A stretch of 64,000 nucleotides of DNA, taken from Clusia tigrina (taxonomy: Eukaryota; Arthropoda; Insecta; Diptera; Clusiidae). The notes under the pieces are model-generated. The model was not told where the DNA came from, did not search any database, and saw nothing but the letters and a program-made list of their open reading frames with translations. A program made the position numbers and the translations under genes. The stretch spans positions 251,317,889 to 251,381,888 of the forward strand of contig OV050030.1 of the NCBI GenBank assembly GCA_920105625.2. The letters are read 5' to 3'. Shown piece by piece: positions 49,034 to 63,500 of this stretch; within the stretch, counting starts at the first letter, position 1; each line of letters opens with the position of its first letter.

Positions 49034-49530
49034 CTTGAGTCCCAAATCAAACACTGACAAAACTTCAAATGGCCGTAACTTCTATACGGTACGTCCTCCA
49101 CCTATCAAAGTTTGCAACATACAAATGCTTGTAACTTTTACTGGAGCGTCATAAAACCTTGAAATTTTTTAACAATAAAGTACTCGAGCCTCTTGTCAAT
49201 TTAAGCTAGCGCTCAAAGCTATGCTACCCTTGAGTCCCAAATCAAACACTGATAAAACTTCAAATGGCCCGAACTTCGATACGGTACGTCCTACACCTAT
49301 TCAAAGTTTGCAACATACAAATGCTTGTAACTTTTACTGGAGCGTCATAAAATCTTGAAATTTTGTAACAATAAAGTACTCGAGCCTTTTGTCAATTTAA
49401 GCTATCGCTCAAAGCTATGCTACCCTTGAGTCCCAAATCAAACACTGATAAAACTTCAAATGGCCCTAACTTCTACACGGTACGTCCTACACCTATCAAA
49501 GTTTGCAACATACAAATGCTTGTAACTTTT
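49029..49530. repeat. Satellite monomers between the element and the 28-mer unit
   Basis: About two and a half monomers. Private variants include CACTGACAAAAC and GGCCGTAAC in the first copy, TTAAGCTAGCGC, and CCTATTCAAAG with an added T near 49300. No second element is present. Confidence 0.8.
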
Positions 49531-52500
49531 TACTGGTGCGTCATAAAACCTTGAAATTTTTTAACAATAAAGTACTCGAGCCTCTTGCCAATTTAAGTTA
49601 TCGGTAGAGCTATTCTACCCTTGAGTCCCAAATCAAACACTGATAAAACTCCAAATGGCCCTAACTTCTATACAGTACGTCCTACACCTATCAAAGTTTG
49701 CAACATACAAATGCTTGTAACTTTTTACTGGAGCGTCATAAAACCTTGAAATTTTGTAACAATAAAGTACTCGAGCCTCTTGTCAATTTAAGCTATCGCT
49801 CAAAGCTATGCTATCCTTGTGTCCCAAATCAAACACTGATAAAACTTCAAATGGCCCTAACTTCTATACGGTACGTCCTGCGGTAGGTCCTACACCTATC
49901 AAAGTTAGCAACATACAAATGCTTGTAACTTTTTACTGGAGCGTCATAAAAGCTTGAAATTTTGTAACAATAAAGAACTCGAGCCTCTTGTCAATTTAAG
50001 CTATCGCTCAAAGCTATGCTACCCTTGAGTCCCAAATCAAACACTGATAAAACTTCAAATGGCCCTTACTTCTACACTGTACGTCCTACACCTATCAAAG
50101 TTTGCAACATACAAATGCTTCTAACTTTTTACTGGAGCGTCATAAAACCTTGAAATTTTGTAACAATAAAGTACTCGAGCCTCTTGTCAATTTAAGTTAT
50201 CGCTCAAAGCTATGCAACACTTGAGTCCCAAATCAAACACTGATAAAACTTCAAATGGCCCTAACTTCTATACGGTACGTCCTACACCTATCAAAGTTTG
50301 CAACATACAAATGCTTGTAACTTTTTACTGGAGCGTCATAAAACCTTGAAATTTTGTAACAATAAAGTACTCGAGCCTCTTGTCAATTTAAGCTATCGCT
50401 CAAAGCTATGCTACCCTTGAGTTCCAAATCAAACACTGATAAAACTTCAAATGGCCCTAACTTCTATACGGTACGTCCTACACCTATCAAAGTTTGCAAC
50501 ATACAAATGCATGTAAGTTTTTACTGGAGCGTCATAAAAGCTTGAAATTTTGTAACAATAAAGTACTCGAGCCTCTTGTCAATTTAAGTTATCGCTCAAA
50601 GCTATGCTACCCTTGAGTCCCAAATCAAACACTGATAAAAAACTTCAAATAGCCCTAGCTTCTATACGGTACGTCCTACACCTATCAAAGTTTGCAACAT
50701 ACAAATGCTTGTAACTTTTTACTGGAGCGTCATAAAACTTTGAAATTTTGTAACAATAAAGTACTCGAACCTCTTGTCAATTTAAGCTATCGCTCAAAGC
50801 TATGCTACCCTTGAGTCCCAAATGAAACACTGATAAAATTTCAAATGGCCCTAACTTCTATACGGTACGTCCTACACCTATCAAAGTTTGCAACATACAA
50901 ATGCTTGTAACTTTTACTGGAGCGTCATAAAACATTGAATTTTTTTAACAATAAAGTACTCGAGCCTCTTGTCAATTTAAGCCATCGCTCAAAGATATGC
51001 TACCCTTGAGTCCCAGATTAAAGACTGATAAAACTTCAAATGGCCCTAACTTCTATGCGGTACGTCCTACACCTATCAAAGTTAGCAACATACAAATGCT
51101 TGTAACTTTTTACTGGAGCGTCATAAAACCTTGAAATTTTGTAACAATAAAGTACTCGAGCCTCTTGTCAATTTAAGTTATCGCTCAAAGCTATGCAACA
51201 CTTGAGTCCCAAATCAAACACTGATAAAACTTCAAATGGCCCTAACTTCTATACGGTACGTCCTACACCTATCAAAGTTTGCAACATACAAATGCTTGTA
51301 AGTTTTTACTGGAGCGTCACAAAACCTTGAAATTTTGTAACAATAAAGTACTCGAGCCTCTTGTCAATTTAAGCTATCGCTCAAAGCTATGCTACCCTTG
51401 AGTCTCAAATCAAACACTGATAAAACTTCAAATGGCCCTAACTTCTATACGGTACGTCCTACACCTATCAAAGTTTGCAACATACAAATTCTTCTAACTT
51501 TTACTGGAGCGTCATAAAACCTTGAAATTTTGTAACAATAAAGTACTCGAGCCTCTTGTCAATTTAAGCTATCGCTCAAAGCTATGCTACCCTTGAGTCC
51601 CAAATCAAACACTGATAAAAAACTTCAAATGGCCCTAGCTTCTATACGGTACGTCCTACACCTATCAAAGTTTGCAACATACAAATGCTTGTAAGTTCTT
51701 ACTGGAGCGTCATAAAACCTTGAAATTTTGTAACAATAAAGTACTCGAGCCTCTTGTCAATTTAAGCTATCGCTCAAAGCTATGCTACCCTTGAGTCCCA
51801 AATCAAACACTGATAAAACTTCAAATGGCCCTAACTTCTATACGGTACGTCCTACACCTATCAAAGTTTGCAACATACAAATGCTTGTAAATTTTACTGG
51901 AGCGTCATAAAACCTTGAAATTTTGTAACAATAAAGTACTCGAGCCTTTTGTCAATTTAAGCTATCGCTCAAAGCTATGCTACCCTTGAGTCCCCAATCA
52001 AACACTGATAAAACTTCAAATGGCCCTAAGTTCTACACGGTACGTCCTACACCTATCAAAGTTTGCAACATACAAATGCTTGTAACTTTTTACTGGAGCG
52101 TCATAAAACCTTGAAATTTTTTAACAATAAAGTACCCGAGCCTCTTGTCAATTTAAGTTATCGCTAGAGCTATTCTACCCTTGAGTCCCAAATCAAACAC
52201 TGATAAAACTTCTAATGACCCTAACTTCTATACGGTACGTCCTACACCTATCAAAGTTTGCAACATACAAATGCTTGTAACTTTTACTGGAGCGTCATAA
52301 AACCTTGAAATTTTTTAACAATAAAGTACTCGAGCCTCTTGTCAATTTAAGTTATCGCTCAAAGCTATGCTATCCTTGAGTCCCAAATCAAACACTGATA
52401 AAACTTCAAATGGCCCTAACTTCTATACGGTACGTCCTACACCTATCAAAGTTTGCAACATACAAATGCTTGTAAATTTTACTGGAGCGTCATAAAACCT

Positions 52501-55022
52501 TGAAATTTTGTAACAATAAAGTACTCGAGCCTTTTGTCAATTTAAGCTATCGCTCAAAGCTATGCTACCCTTGAGTCCCAAATCAAACACTGATAAAACT
52601 TCAAATGGCCCTAAGTTCTACACGGTACGTCCTACACCTATCAAAGTTTGCAACATACAAATGCTTGTAACTTTTTACTGGAGCGTCATAAAACCTTGAA
52701 ATTTTTTAACAATAAAGTACCCGAGCCTCTTGTCAATTTAAGTTATCGCTAGAGCTATTCTACCCTTGAGTCCCAAATCAAACACTGATAAAACTTCTAA
52801 TGACCCTAACTTCTATACGGTACGTCCTACACCTATCAAAGTTTGCAACATACGAATGCTTGTAACTTTTACTGGAGCGTCATAAAACCTTGAAATTTTG
52901 TAACAATAAAGTCCTCGAGCCTCTTGTCAATTTAAGCTATCGCTCAAAGCTATGCTACCCTTGAGTCCCAAATCAAACACTGATAAAACTTCAAATGGCC
53001 CTTACTTCTACACTGTACGTCCTACACCTATCAAAGTTTGCAACATACAAATGCTTGTAACTTTTTACTGGAGCGTCATAAAACCTTGAAATTTTGTAAC
53101 AATAAAGTACTCGAGCCTCTTGTCAATTTAAGTTATCGCTCAAAGCTATGCAACACTTGAGTCCCAAATCAAACACTGATAAAACTTCAAATGGCCCTAA
53201 CTTCTATACGGTACGTCCTACACCTATCAAAGTTTGCAACATACAAATGCTTGTAACTTTTTACTGGAGCGTCATAAAACCTTGAAATTTTGTAACAATA
53301 AAGTACTCGAGCCTCTTGTCAATTTAAGCTATCGCTCAAAGCTATGCTACCCTTGAGTTCCAAATGAAACACTGATAAAATTTCAAATGGCCCTAACTTC
53401 TATACGGTACGTCCTACACCTATCAAAGTTTGCAACATACAAATGCTTGTAACTTTTACTGGAGCGTCATAAAACATTGAATTTTTTTAACAATAAAGTA
53501 CTCGAGCCTCTTGTCAATTTAAGCCATCGCTCAAAGATATGCTACCCTTGAGTCCCAGATTAAAGACTGATAAAACTTCAAATGGCCCTAACTTCTATGC
53601 GGTACGTCCTACACCTATCAAAGTTAGCAACATACAAATGCTTGTAACTTTTTACTGGAGCGTCATAAAACCTTGAAATTTTGTAACAATAAAGTACTCG
53701 AGCCTCTTGTCAATTTAAGTTATCGCTCAAAGCTATGCAACACTTGAGTCCCAAATCAAACACTGATAAAACTTCAAATGGCCCTAACTTCTATACGGTA
53801 CGTCCTACACCTATCAAAGTTTGCAACATACAAATGCTTGTAAGTTTTTACTGGAGCGTCACAAAACCTTGAAATTTTGTAACAATAAAGTACTCGAGCC
53901 TCTTGTCAAGTTAAGCTATCGCTCAAAGCTATGCTACCCTTGAGTCTCAAATCAAACACTGATAAAACTTCAAATGGCCCTAACTTCTATACGGTACGTC
54001 CTACACCTATCAAAGTTTGCAACATACAAATTCTTCTAACTTTTACTGGAGCGTCATAAAACCTTGAAATTTTGTAACAATAAAGTACTCGAGCCTCTTG
54101 TCAATTTAAGCTATCGCTCAAAGCTATGCTACCCTTGAGTCCCAAATCAAACACTGATAAAAAACTTCAAATGGCCCTAGCTTCTATACGGTACGTCCTA
54201 CACCTATCAAAGTTTGCAACATACAAATGCTTGTAAGTTCTTACTGGAGCGTCATAAAACCTTGAAATTTTGTAACAATAAAGTACTCGAGCCTCTTGTC
54301 AATTTAAGCTATCGCTCAAAGCTATGCTACCCTTGAGTCCCAAATCAAACACTGATAAAACTTCAAATGGCCCTAACTTCTATACGGTACGTCCTACACC
54401 TATCAAAGTTTGCAACATACAAATGCTTGTAACTTTTACTGGAGCGTCATAAAACCTTGAAATTTTGTAACAATAAAGTACTCGAGCCTTTTGTCAATTT
54501 AAGCTATCGCTCAAAGCTATGCTACCCTTGAGTCCCCAATCAAACACTGATAAAACTTCAAATGGCCCTAAGTTCTACACGGTACGTCCTACACCTATCA
54601 AAGTTTGCAACATACAAATGCTTGTAACTTTTTACTGGAGCGTCATAAAACCTTGAAATTTTTTAACAATAAAGTACCCGAGCCTCTTGTCAATTTAAGT
54701 TATCGCTAGAGCTATTCTACCCTTGAGTCCCAAATCAAACACTGATAAAACTTCTAATGACCCTAACTTCTATACGGTACGTCCTACACCTATCAAAGTT
54801 TGCAACATACAAATGCTTGTAACTTTTACTGGAGCGTCATAAAACCTTGAAATTTTTTAACAATAAAGTACTCGAGCCTCTTGTCAATTTAAGTTATCGC
54901 TCAAAGCTATGCTATCCTTGAGTCCCAAATCAAACACTGATAAAACTTCAAATGGCCCTAACTTCTATACGGTACGTCCTACACCTATCAAAGTTTGCAA
55001 CATACAAATGCTTGTAACTTTT
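49531..55022. repeat. 5492-bp satellite higher-order unit (28 monomers), copy 1
   Basis: Markers across the whole span recur 5492 bp later: TACTGGTGCG (49531 and 55023), CCTGCGGTAGGTCC (49877 and 55369), CAAATTCTTC (51485 and 56977), the GTCCCCAATC monomer (near 51991 and 57483), CATACGAATGC (52849 and 58341), and GTTCCAAATGAAAC (near 53357 and 58849). Inside the unit a 13-monomer sub-repeat of about 2542 bp is visible (CAAATTCTTC at 51485 and 54027). Edges are set by the first and last shared markers. Confidence 0.87.
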
Positions 55023-58000
55023 TACTGGTGCGTCATAAAACCTTGAAATTTTTTAACAATAAAGTACTCGAGCCTCTTGCCAATTTAAGTTATCGGTAGA
55101 GCTATTCTACCCTTGAGTCCCAAATCAAACACTGATAAAACTCCAAATGGCCCTAACTTCTATACAGTACGTCCTACACCTATCAAAGTTTGCAACATAC
55201 AAATGCTTGTAACTTTTTACTGGAGCGTCATAAAACCTTGAAATTTTGTAACAATAAAGTACTCGAGCCTCTTGTCAATTTAAGCTATCGCTCAAAGCTA
55301 TGATATCCTTGTGTCCCAAATCAAACACTGATAAAACTTCAAATGGCCCTAACTTCTATACGGTACGTCCTGCGGTAGGTCCTACACCTATCAAAGTTAG
55401 CAACATACAAATGCTTGTAACTTTTTACTGGAGCGTCATAAAAGCTTGAAATTTTGTAACAATAAAGAACTCGAGCCTCTTGTCAATTTAAGCTATCGCT
55501 CAAAGCTATGCTACCCTTGAGTCCCAAATCAAACACTGATAAAACTTCAAATGGCCCTTACTTCTACACTGTACGTCCTACACCTATCAAAGTTTGCAAC
55601 ATACAAATGCTTCTAACTTTTTACTGGAGCGTCATAAAACCTTGAAATTTTGTAACAATAAAGTACTCGAGCCTCTTGTCAATTTAAGTTATCGCTCAAA
55701 GCTATGCAACACTTGAGTCCCAAATCAAACACTGATAAAACTTCAAATGGCCCTAACTTCTATACGGTACGTCCTACACCTATCAAAGTTTGCAACATAC
55801 AAATGCTTGTAACTTTTTACTGGAGCGTCATAAAACCTTGAAATTTTGTAACAATAAAGTACTCGAGCCTCTTGTCAATTTAAGCTATCGCTCAAAGCTA
55901 TGCTACCCTTGAGTTCCAAATCAAACACTGATAAAACTTCAAATGGCCCTAACTTCTATACGGTACGTCCTACACCTATCAAAGTTTGCAACATACAAAT
56001 GCATGTAAGTTTTTACTGGAGCGTCATAAAAGCTTGAAATTTTGTAACAATAAAGTACTCGAGCCTCTTGTCAATTTAAGTTATCGCTCAAAGCTATGCT
56101 ACCCTTGAGTCCCAAATCAAACACTGATAAAAAACTTCAAATAGCCCTAGCTTCTATACGGTACGTCCTACACCTATCAAAGTTTGCAACATACAAATGC
56201 TTGTAACTTTTTACTGGAGCGTCATAAAACTTTGAAATTTTGTAACAATAAAGTACTCGAACCTCTTGTCAATTTAAGCTATCGCTCAAAGCTATGCTAC
56301 CCTTGAGTCCCAAATGAAACACTGATAAAATTTCAAATGGCCCTAACTTCTATACGGTACGTCCTACACCTATCAAAGTTTGCAACATACAAATGCTTGT
56401 AACTTTTACTGGAGCGTCATAAAACATTGAATTTTTTTAACAATAAAGTACTCGAGCCTCTTGTCAATTTAAGCCATCGCTCAAAGATATGCTACCCTTG
56501 AGTCCCAGATTAAAGACTGATAAAACTTCAAATGGCCCTAACTTCTATGCGGTACGTCCTACACCTATCAAAGTTAGCAACATACAAATGCTTGTAACTT
56601 TTTACTGGAGCGTCATAAAACCTTGAAATTTTGTAACAATAAAGTACTCGAGCCTCTTGTCAATTTAAGTTATCGCTCAAAGCTATGCAACACTTGAGTC
56701 CCAAATCAAACACTGATAAAACTTCAAATGGCCCTAACTTCTATACGGTACGTCCTACACCTATCAAAGTTTGCAACATACAAATGCTTGTAAGTTTTTA
56801 CTGGAGCGTCACAAAACCTTGAAATTTTGTAACAATAAAGTACTCGAGCCTCTTGTCAAGTTAAGCTATCGCTCAAAGCTATGCTACCCTTGAGTCTCAA
56901 ATCAAACACTGATAAAACTTCAAATGGCCCTAACTTCTATACGGTACGTCCTACACCTATCAAAGTTTGCAACATACAAATTCTTCTAACTTTTACTGGA
57001 GCGTCATAAAACCTTGAAATTTTGTAACAATAAAGTACTCGAGCCTCTTGTCAATTTAAGCTATCGCTCAAAGCTATGCTACCCTTGAGTCCCAAATCAA
57101 ACACTGATAAAAAACTTCAAATGGCCCTAGCTTCTATACGGTACGTCCTACACCTATCAAAGTTTGCAACATACAAATGCTTGTAAGTTCTTACTGGAGC
57201 GTCATAAAACCTTGAAATTTTGTAACAATAAAGTACTCGAGCCTATTGTCAATTTAAGCTATCGCTCAAAGCTATGCTACCCTTGAGTCCCAAATCAAAC
57301 ACTGATAAAACTTCAAATGGCCCTAACTTCTATACGGTACGTCCTACACCTATCAAAGTTTGCAACATACAAATGCTTGTAAATTTTACTGGAGCGTCAT
57401 AAAACCTTGAAATTTTGTAACAATAAAGTACTCGAGCCTTTTGTCAATTTAAGCTATCGCTCAAATCTATGCTACCCTTGAGTCCCCAATCAAACACTGA
57501 TAAAACTTCAAATGGCCCTAAGTTCTACACGGTACGTCCTACACCTATCAAAGTTTGCAACATACAAATGCTTGTAACTTTTTACTGGAGCGTCATAAAA
57601 TCTTGAAATTTTTTAACAATAAAGTACCCGAGCCTCTTGTCAATTTAAGTTATCGCTAGAGCTATTCTACCCTTGAGTCCCAAATCAAACACTGATAAAA
57701 CTTCTAATGACCCTAACTTCTATACGGTACGTCCTACACCTATCAAAGTTTGCAACATACAAATGCTTGTAACTTTTACTGGAGCGTCATAAAACCTTGA
57801 AATTTTTTAACAATAAAGTACTCGAGCCTCTTGTCAATTTAAGTTATCGCTCAAAGCTATGCTATCCTTGAGTCCCAAATCAAACACTGATAAAACTTCA
57901 AATGGCCCTAACTTCTATACGGTACGTCCTACACCTATCAAAGTTTGCAACATACAAATGCTTGTAAATTTTACTGGAGCGTCATAAAATCTTGAAATTT

Positions 58001-60514
58001 TGTAACAATAAAGTACTCGAGCCTTTTGTCAATTTAAGCTATCGCTCAAAGCTATGCTACCCTTGAGTCCCCAATCAAACACTGATAAAACTTCAAATGG
58101 CCCTAAGTTCTACACGGTACGTCCTACACCTATCAAAGTTTGCAACATACAAATGCTTGTAACTTTTTACTGGAGCGTCATAAAACCTTGAAATTTTTTA
58201 ACAATAAAGTACCCGAGCCTCTTGTCAATTTAAGTTATCGCTAGAGCTATTCTACCCTTGAGTCCCAAATCAAACACTGATAAAACTTCTAATGACCCTA
58301 ACTTCTATACGGTACGTCCTACACCTATCAAAGTTTGCAACATACGAATGCTTGTAACTTTTACTGGAGCGTCATAAAACCTTGAAATTTTTTAACAATA
58401 AAGTACTCGAGCCTCTTGTCAATTTAAGCTATCGCTCAAAGCTATGCTACCCTTGAGTCCCAAATCAAACACTGATAAAACTTCAAATGGCCCTTACTTC
58501 TACACTGTACGTCCTACACCTATCAAAGTTTGCAACATACAAATGCTTGTAACTTTTTACTGGAGCGTCATAAAACCTTGAAATTTTGTAACAATAAAGT
58601 ACTCGAGCCTCTTGTCAATTTAAGTTATCGCTCAAAGCTATGCAACACTTGAGTCCCAAATCAAACACTGATAAAACTTCAAATGGCCCTAACTTCTATA
58701 CGGTACGTCCTACACCTATCAAAGTTTGCAACATACAAATGCTTGTAACTTTTTACTGGAGCGTCATAAAACCTTGAAATTTTGTAACAATAAAGTACTC
58801 GAGCCTCTTGTCAATTTAAGCTATCGCTCAAAGCTATGCTACCCTTGAGTTCCAAATGAAACACTGATAAAATTTCAAATGGCCCTAACTTCTATACGGT
58901 ACGTCCTACACCTATCAAAGTTTGCAACATACAAATGCTTGTAACTTTTACTGGAGCGTCATAAAACATTGAATTTTTTTAACAAGTACTCGAGCCTCTT
59001 GTCAATTTAAGCCATCGCTCAAAGATATGCTACCCTTGAGTCCCAGATTAAAGACTGATAAAACTTCAAATGGCCCTAACTTCTATGCGGTACGTCCTAC
59101 ACCTATCAAAGTTAGCAACATACAAATGCTTGTAACTTTTTACTGGAGCGTCATAAAACCTTGAAATTTTGTAACAATAAAGTACTCGAGCCTCTTGTCA
59201 ATTTAAGTTATCGCTCAAAGCTATGCAACACTTGAGTCCCAAATCAAACACTGATAAAACTTCAAATGGCCCTAACTTCTATACGGTACGTCCTACACCT
59301 ATCAAAGTTTGCAACATACAAATGCTTGTAAGTTTTTACTGGAGCGTCACAAAACCTTGAAATTTTGTAACAATAAAGTACTCGAGCCTCTTGTCAAGTT
59401 AAGCTATCGCTCAAAGCTATGCTACCCTTGAGTCTCAAATCAAACACTGATAAAACTTCAAATGGCCCTAACTTCTATACGGTACGTCCTACACCTATCA
59501 AAGTTTGCAACATACAAATTCTTCTAACTTTTACTGGAGCGTCATAAAACCTTGAAATTTTGTAACAATAAAGTACTCGAGCCTCTTGTCAATTTAAGCT
59601 ATCGCTCAAAGCTATGCTACCCTTGAGTCCCAAATCAAACACTGATAAAAAACTTCAAATGGCCCTAGCTTCTATACGGTACGTCCTACACCTATCAAAG
59701 TTTGCAACATACAAATGCTTGTAAGTTCTTACTGGAGCGTCATAAAACCTTGAAATTTTGTAACAATAAAGTACTCGAGCCTCTTGTCAATTTAAGCTAT
59801 CGCTCAAAGCTATGCTACCCTTGAGTCCCAAATCAAACACTGATAAAACTTCAAATGGCCCTAACTTCTATACGGTACGTCCTACACCTATCAAAGTTTG
59901 CAACATACAAATGCTTGTAAATTTTACTGGAGCGTCATAAAACCTTGAAATTTTGTAACAATAAAGTACTCGAGCCTTTTGTCAATTTAAGCTATCGCTC
60001 AAAGCTATGCTACCCTTGAGTCCCCAATCAAACACTGATAAAACTTCAAATGGCCCTAAGTTCTACACGGTACGTCCTACACCTATCAAAGTTTGCAACA
60101 TACAAATGCTTGTAACTTTTTACTGGAGCGTCATAAAACCTTGAAATTTTTTAACAATAAAGTACCCGAGCCTCTTGTCAATTTAAGTTATCGCTAGAGC
60201 TATTCTACCCTTGAGTCCCAAATCAAACACTGATAAAACTTCTAATGACCCTAACTTCTATACGGTACGTCCTACACCTATCAAAGTTTGCAACATACAA
60301 ATGCTTGTAACTTTTACTGGAGCGTCATAAAACCTTGAAATTTTTTAACAATAAAGTACTCGAGCCTCTTGTCAATTTAAGTTATCGCTCAAAGCTATGC
60401 TATCCTTGAGTCCCAAATCAAACACTGATAAAACTTCAAATGGCCCTAACTTCTATACGGTACGTCCTACACCTATCAAAGTTTGCAACATACAAATGCT
60501 TGTAAATTTTACTG
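55023..60514. repeat. 5492-bp satellite higher-order unit (28 monomers), copy 2
   Basis: Tandem partner of the preceding unit. Differences that I noticed are isolated: GATATCCTTG near 55312 versus GCTATCCTTG, GCCTATTGTC near 57241, CTCAAATCTATGC near 57462, and a 4-base loss near 58985 (TTAACAAGTACTCG), which shortens the downstream offset to 5488. The near-identity of units this long points to recent unequal exchange or conversion. Confidence 0.87.
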
Positions 60515-63500
60515 GAGCGTCATAAAACCTTGAAATTTTGTAACAATAAAGTACTCGAGCCTTTTGTCAATTTAAGCTATCGCTCAAAGCTATGCTACCC
60601 TTGAGTCCCCAATCAAACACTGATAAAACTTCAAATGGCCCTAAGTTCTACACGGTACGTCCTACACCTATCAAAGTTTGCAACATACAAATGCTTGTAA
60701 CTTTTTACTGGAGCGTCATAAAACCTTGAAATTTTTTAACAATAAAGTACCCGAGCCTCTTGTCAATTTAAGTTATCGCTAGAGCTATTCTACCCTTGAG
60801 TCCCAAATCAAACACTGATAAAACTTCTAATGACCCTAACTTCTATACGGTACGTCCTACACCTATCAAAGTTTGCAACATACGAATGCTTGTAACTTTT
60901 ACTGGAGCGTCATAAAACCTTGAAATTTTTTAACAATAAAGTACTCGAGCCTCTTGTCAATTTAAGCTATCGCTCAAAGCTATGCTACCCTTGAGTCCCA
61001 AATCAAACACTGATAAAACTTCAAATGGCCCTTACTTCTACACTGTACGTCCTACACCTATCAAAGTTTGCAACATACAAATGCTTGTAACTTTTTACTG
61101 GAGCGTCATAAAACCTTGAAATTTTGTAACAATAAAGTACTCGAGCCTCTTGTCAATTTAAGTTATCGCTCAAAGCTATGCAACACTTGAGTCCCAAATC
61201 AAACACTGATAAAACTTCAAATGGCCCTAACTTCTATACGGTACGTCCTACACCTATCAAAGTTTGCAACATACAAATGCTTGTAACTTTTTACTGGAGC
61301 GTCATAAAACCTTGAAATTTTGTAACAATAAAGTACTCGAGCCTCTTGTCAATTTAAGCTATCGCTCAAAGCTATGCTACCCTTGAGTTCCAAATCAAAC
61401 ACTGATAAAACTTCAAATGGCCCTAACTTCTATACGGTACGTCCTACACCTATCAAAGTTTGCAACATACAAATGCATGTAACTTTTTACTGGAGCGTCA
61501 TAAAAGCTTGAAATTTTGTAACAATAAAGTACTCGAGCCTCTTGTCAATTTAAGTTATCGCTCAAAGCTATGCTACCCTTGAGTCTCAAATCAAACACTG
61601 ATAAAAAACTTCAAATAGAGCTAGCTTCTATACGGTACGTCCTACACCTATCAAAGTTTGCAACATACAAATGCTTGTAACTTTTTACTGGAGCGTCATA
61701 AAACTTTGAAATTTTGTAACAATAAAGTACTCGAACCTCTTGTCAATTTAAGCTATCGCTCAAAGCTATGCTACCCTTGAGTCCCAAATGAAACACTGAT
61801 AAAATTTCAAATGGCCCTAACTTCTATACGGTACGTCCTACACCTATCAAAGTTTGCAACATACAAATGCTTGTAACTTTTACTGGAGCGTCATAAAACC
61901 TTGAATTTTTTTAACAATAAAGTACTCGAGCCTCTTGTCAATTTAAGCCATCGCTCAAAGATATGCTACCCTTGAGTCCCAGATTAAAGACTGATAAAAC
62001 TTCAAATGGCCCTAACTTCTATGCGGTACGTCCTACACCTATCAAAGTTAGCAACATACAAATGCTTGTAACTTTTTACTGGAGCGTCATAAAACCTTGA
62101 AATTTTTTAACAATAAAGTACCCGAGCCTCTTGTCAATTTAAGTTATCGCTAGAGCTATTCTACCCTTGAGTCCCAAATCAAACACTGATAAAACTTCTA
62201 ATGACCCTAACTTCTATACGGTACGTCCTACACCTATCAAAGTTTGCAACATACAAATGCTTGTAACTTTTACTGGAGCGTCATAAAACCTTGAAATTTT
62301 TTAACAATAAAGTACTCGAGCCTCTTGTCAATTTAAGCTATCGCTCAAAGCTATGCTACCCTTGAGTCCCAAATCAAACACTGATAAAACTTCAAATGGC
62401 CCTTACTTCTACACTGTACGTCCTACACCTATCAAAGTTTGCAACATACAAATGCTTGTAACTTTTTACTGGAGCGTCATAAAACCTTGAAATTTTGTAA
62501 CAATAAAGTACTCGAGCCTCTTGTCAATTTAAGTTATCGCTCAAAGCTATGCAACACTTGAGTCCCAAATCAAACACTGATAAAACTTCAAATGGCCCTA
62601 ACTTCTATACGGTACGTCCTACACCTATCAAAGTTTGCAACATACAAATGCTTGTAACTTTTTACTGGAGCGTCATAAAACCTTGAAATTTTGTAACAAT
62701 AAAGTACTCGAGCCTCTTGTCAATTTAAGCTATCGCTCAAAGCTATGCTACCCTTGAGTTCCAAATCAAACACTGATAAAACTTCAAATGGCCCTAACTT
62801 CTATACGGTACGTCCTACACCTATCAAAGTTTGCAACATACAAATGCATGTAACTTTTTACTGGAGCGTCATAAAAGCTTGAAATTTTGTAACAATAAAG
62901 TACTCGAGCCTCTTGTCAATTTAAGTTATCGCTCAAAGCTATGCTACCCTTGAGTCCCAAATCAAACACTGATAAAAAACTTCAAATAGCCCTAGCTTCT
63001 ATACGGTACGTCCTACACCTATCAAAGTTTGCAACATACAAATGCTTGTAGTTTTTTACTGGAGCGTCATAAAACTTTGAAATTTTGTAACAATAAAGTA
63101 CTCGAACCTCTTGTCAATTTAAGCTATCGCTCAAAGCTATGCTACCCTTGAGTCCCAAATGAAACACTGATAAAATTTCAAATGGCCCTAACTTCTATAC
63201 GGTACGTCCTACACCTATCAAAGTTTGCAACATACAAATGCTTGTAACTTTTACTGGAGCGTCATAAAACCTTGAATTTTTTTAACAATAAAGTACTCGA
63301 GCCTCTTGTCAATTTAAGCCATCGCTCAAAGATATGCTACCCTTGAGTCCCAGATTAAAGACTGATAAAACTTCAAATGGCCCTAACTTCTATGCGGTAC
63401 GTCCTACACCTATCAAAGTTAGCAACATACAAATGCTTGTAACTTTTTACTGGAGCGTCATAAAACCTTGAAATTTTGTAACAATAAAGTACTCGAGCCT

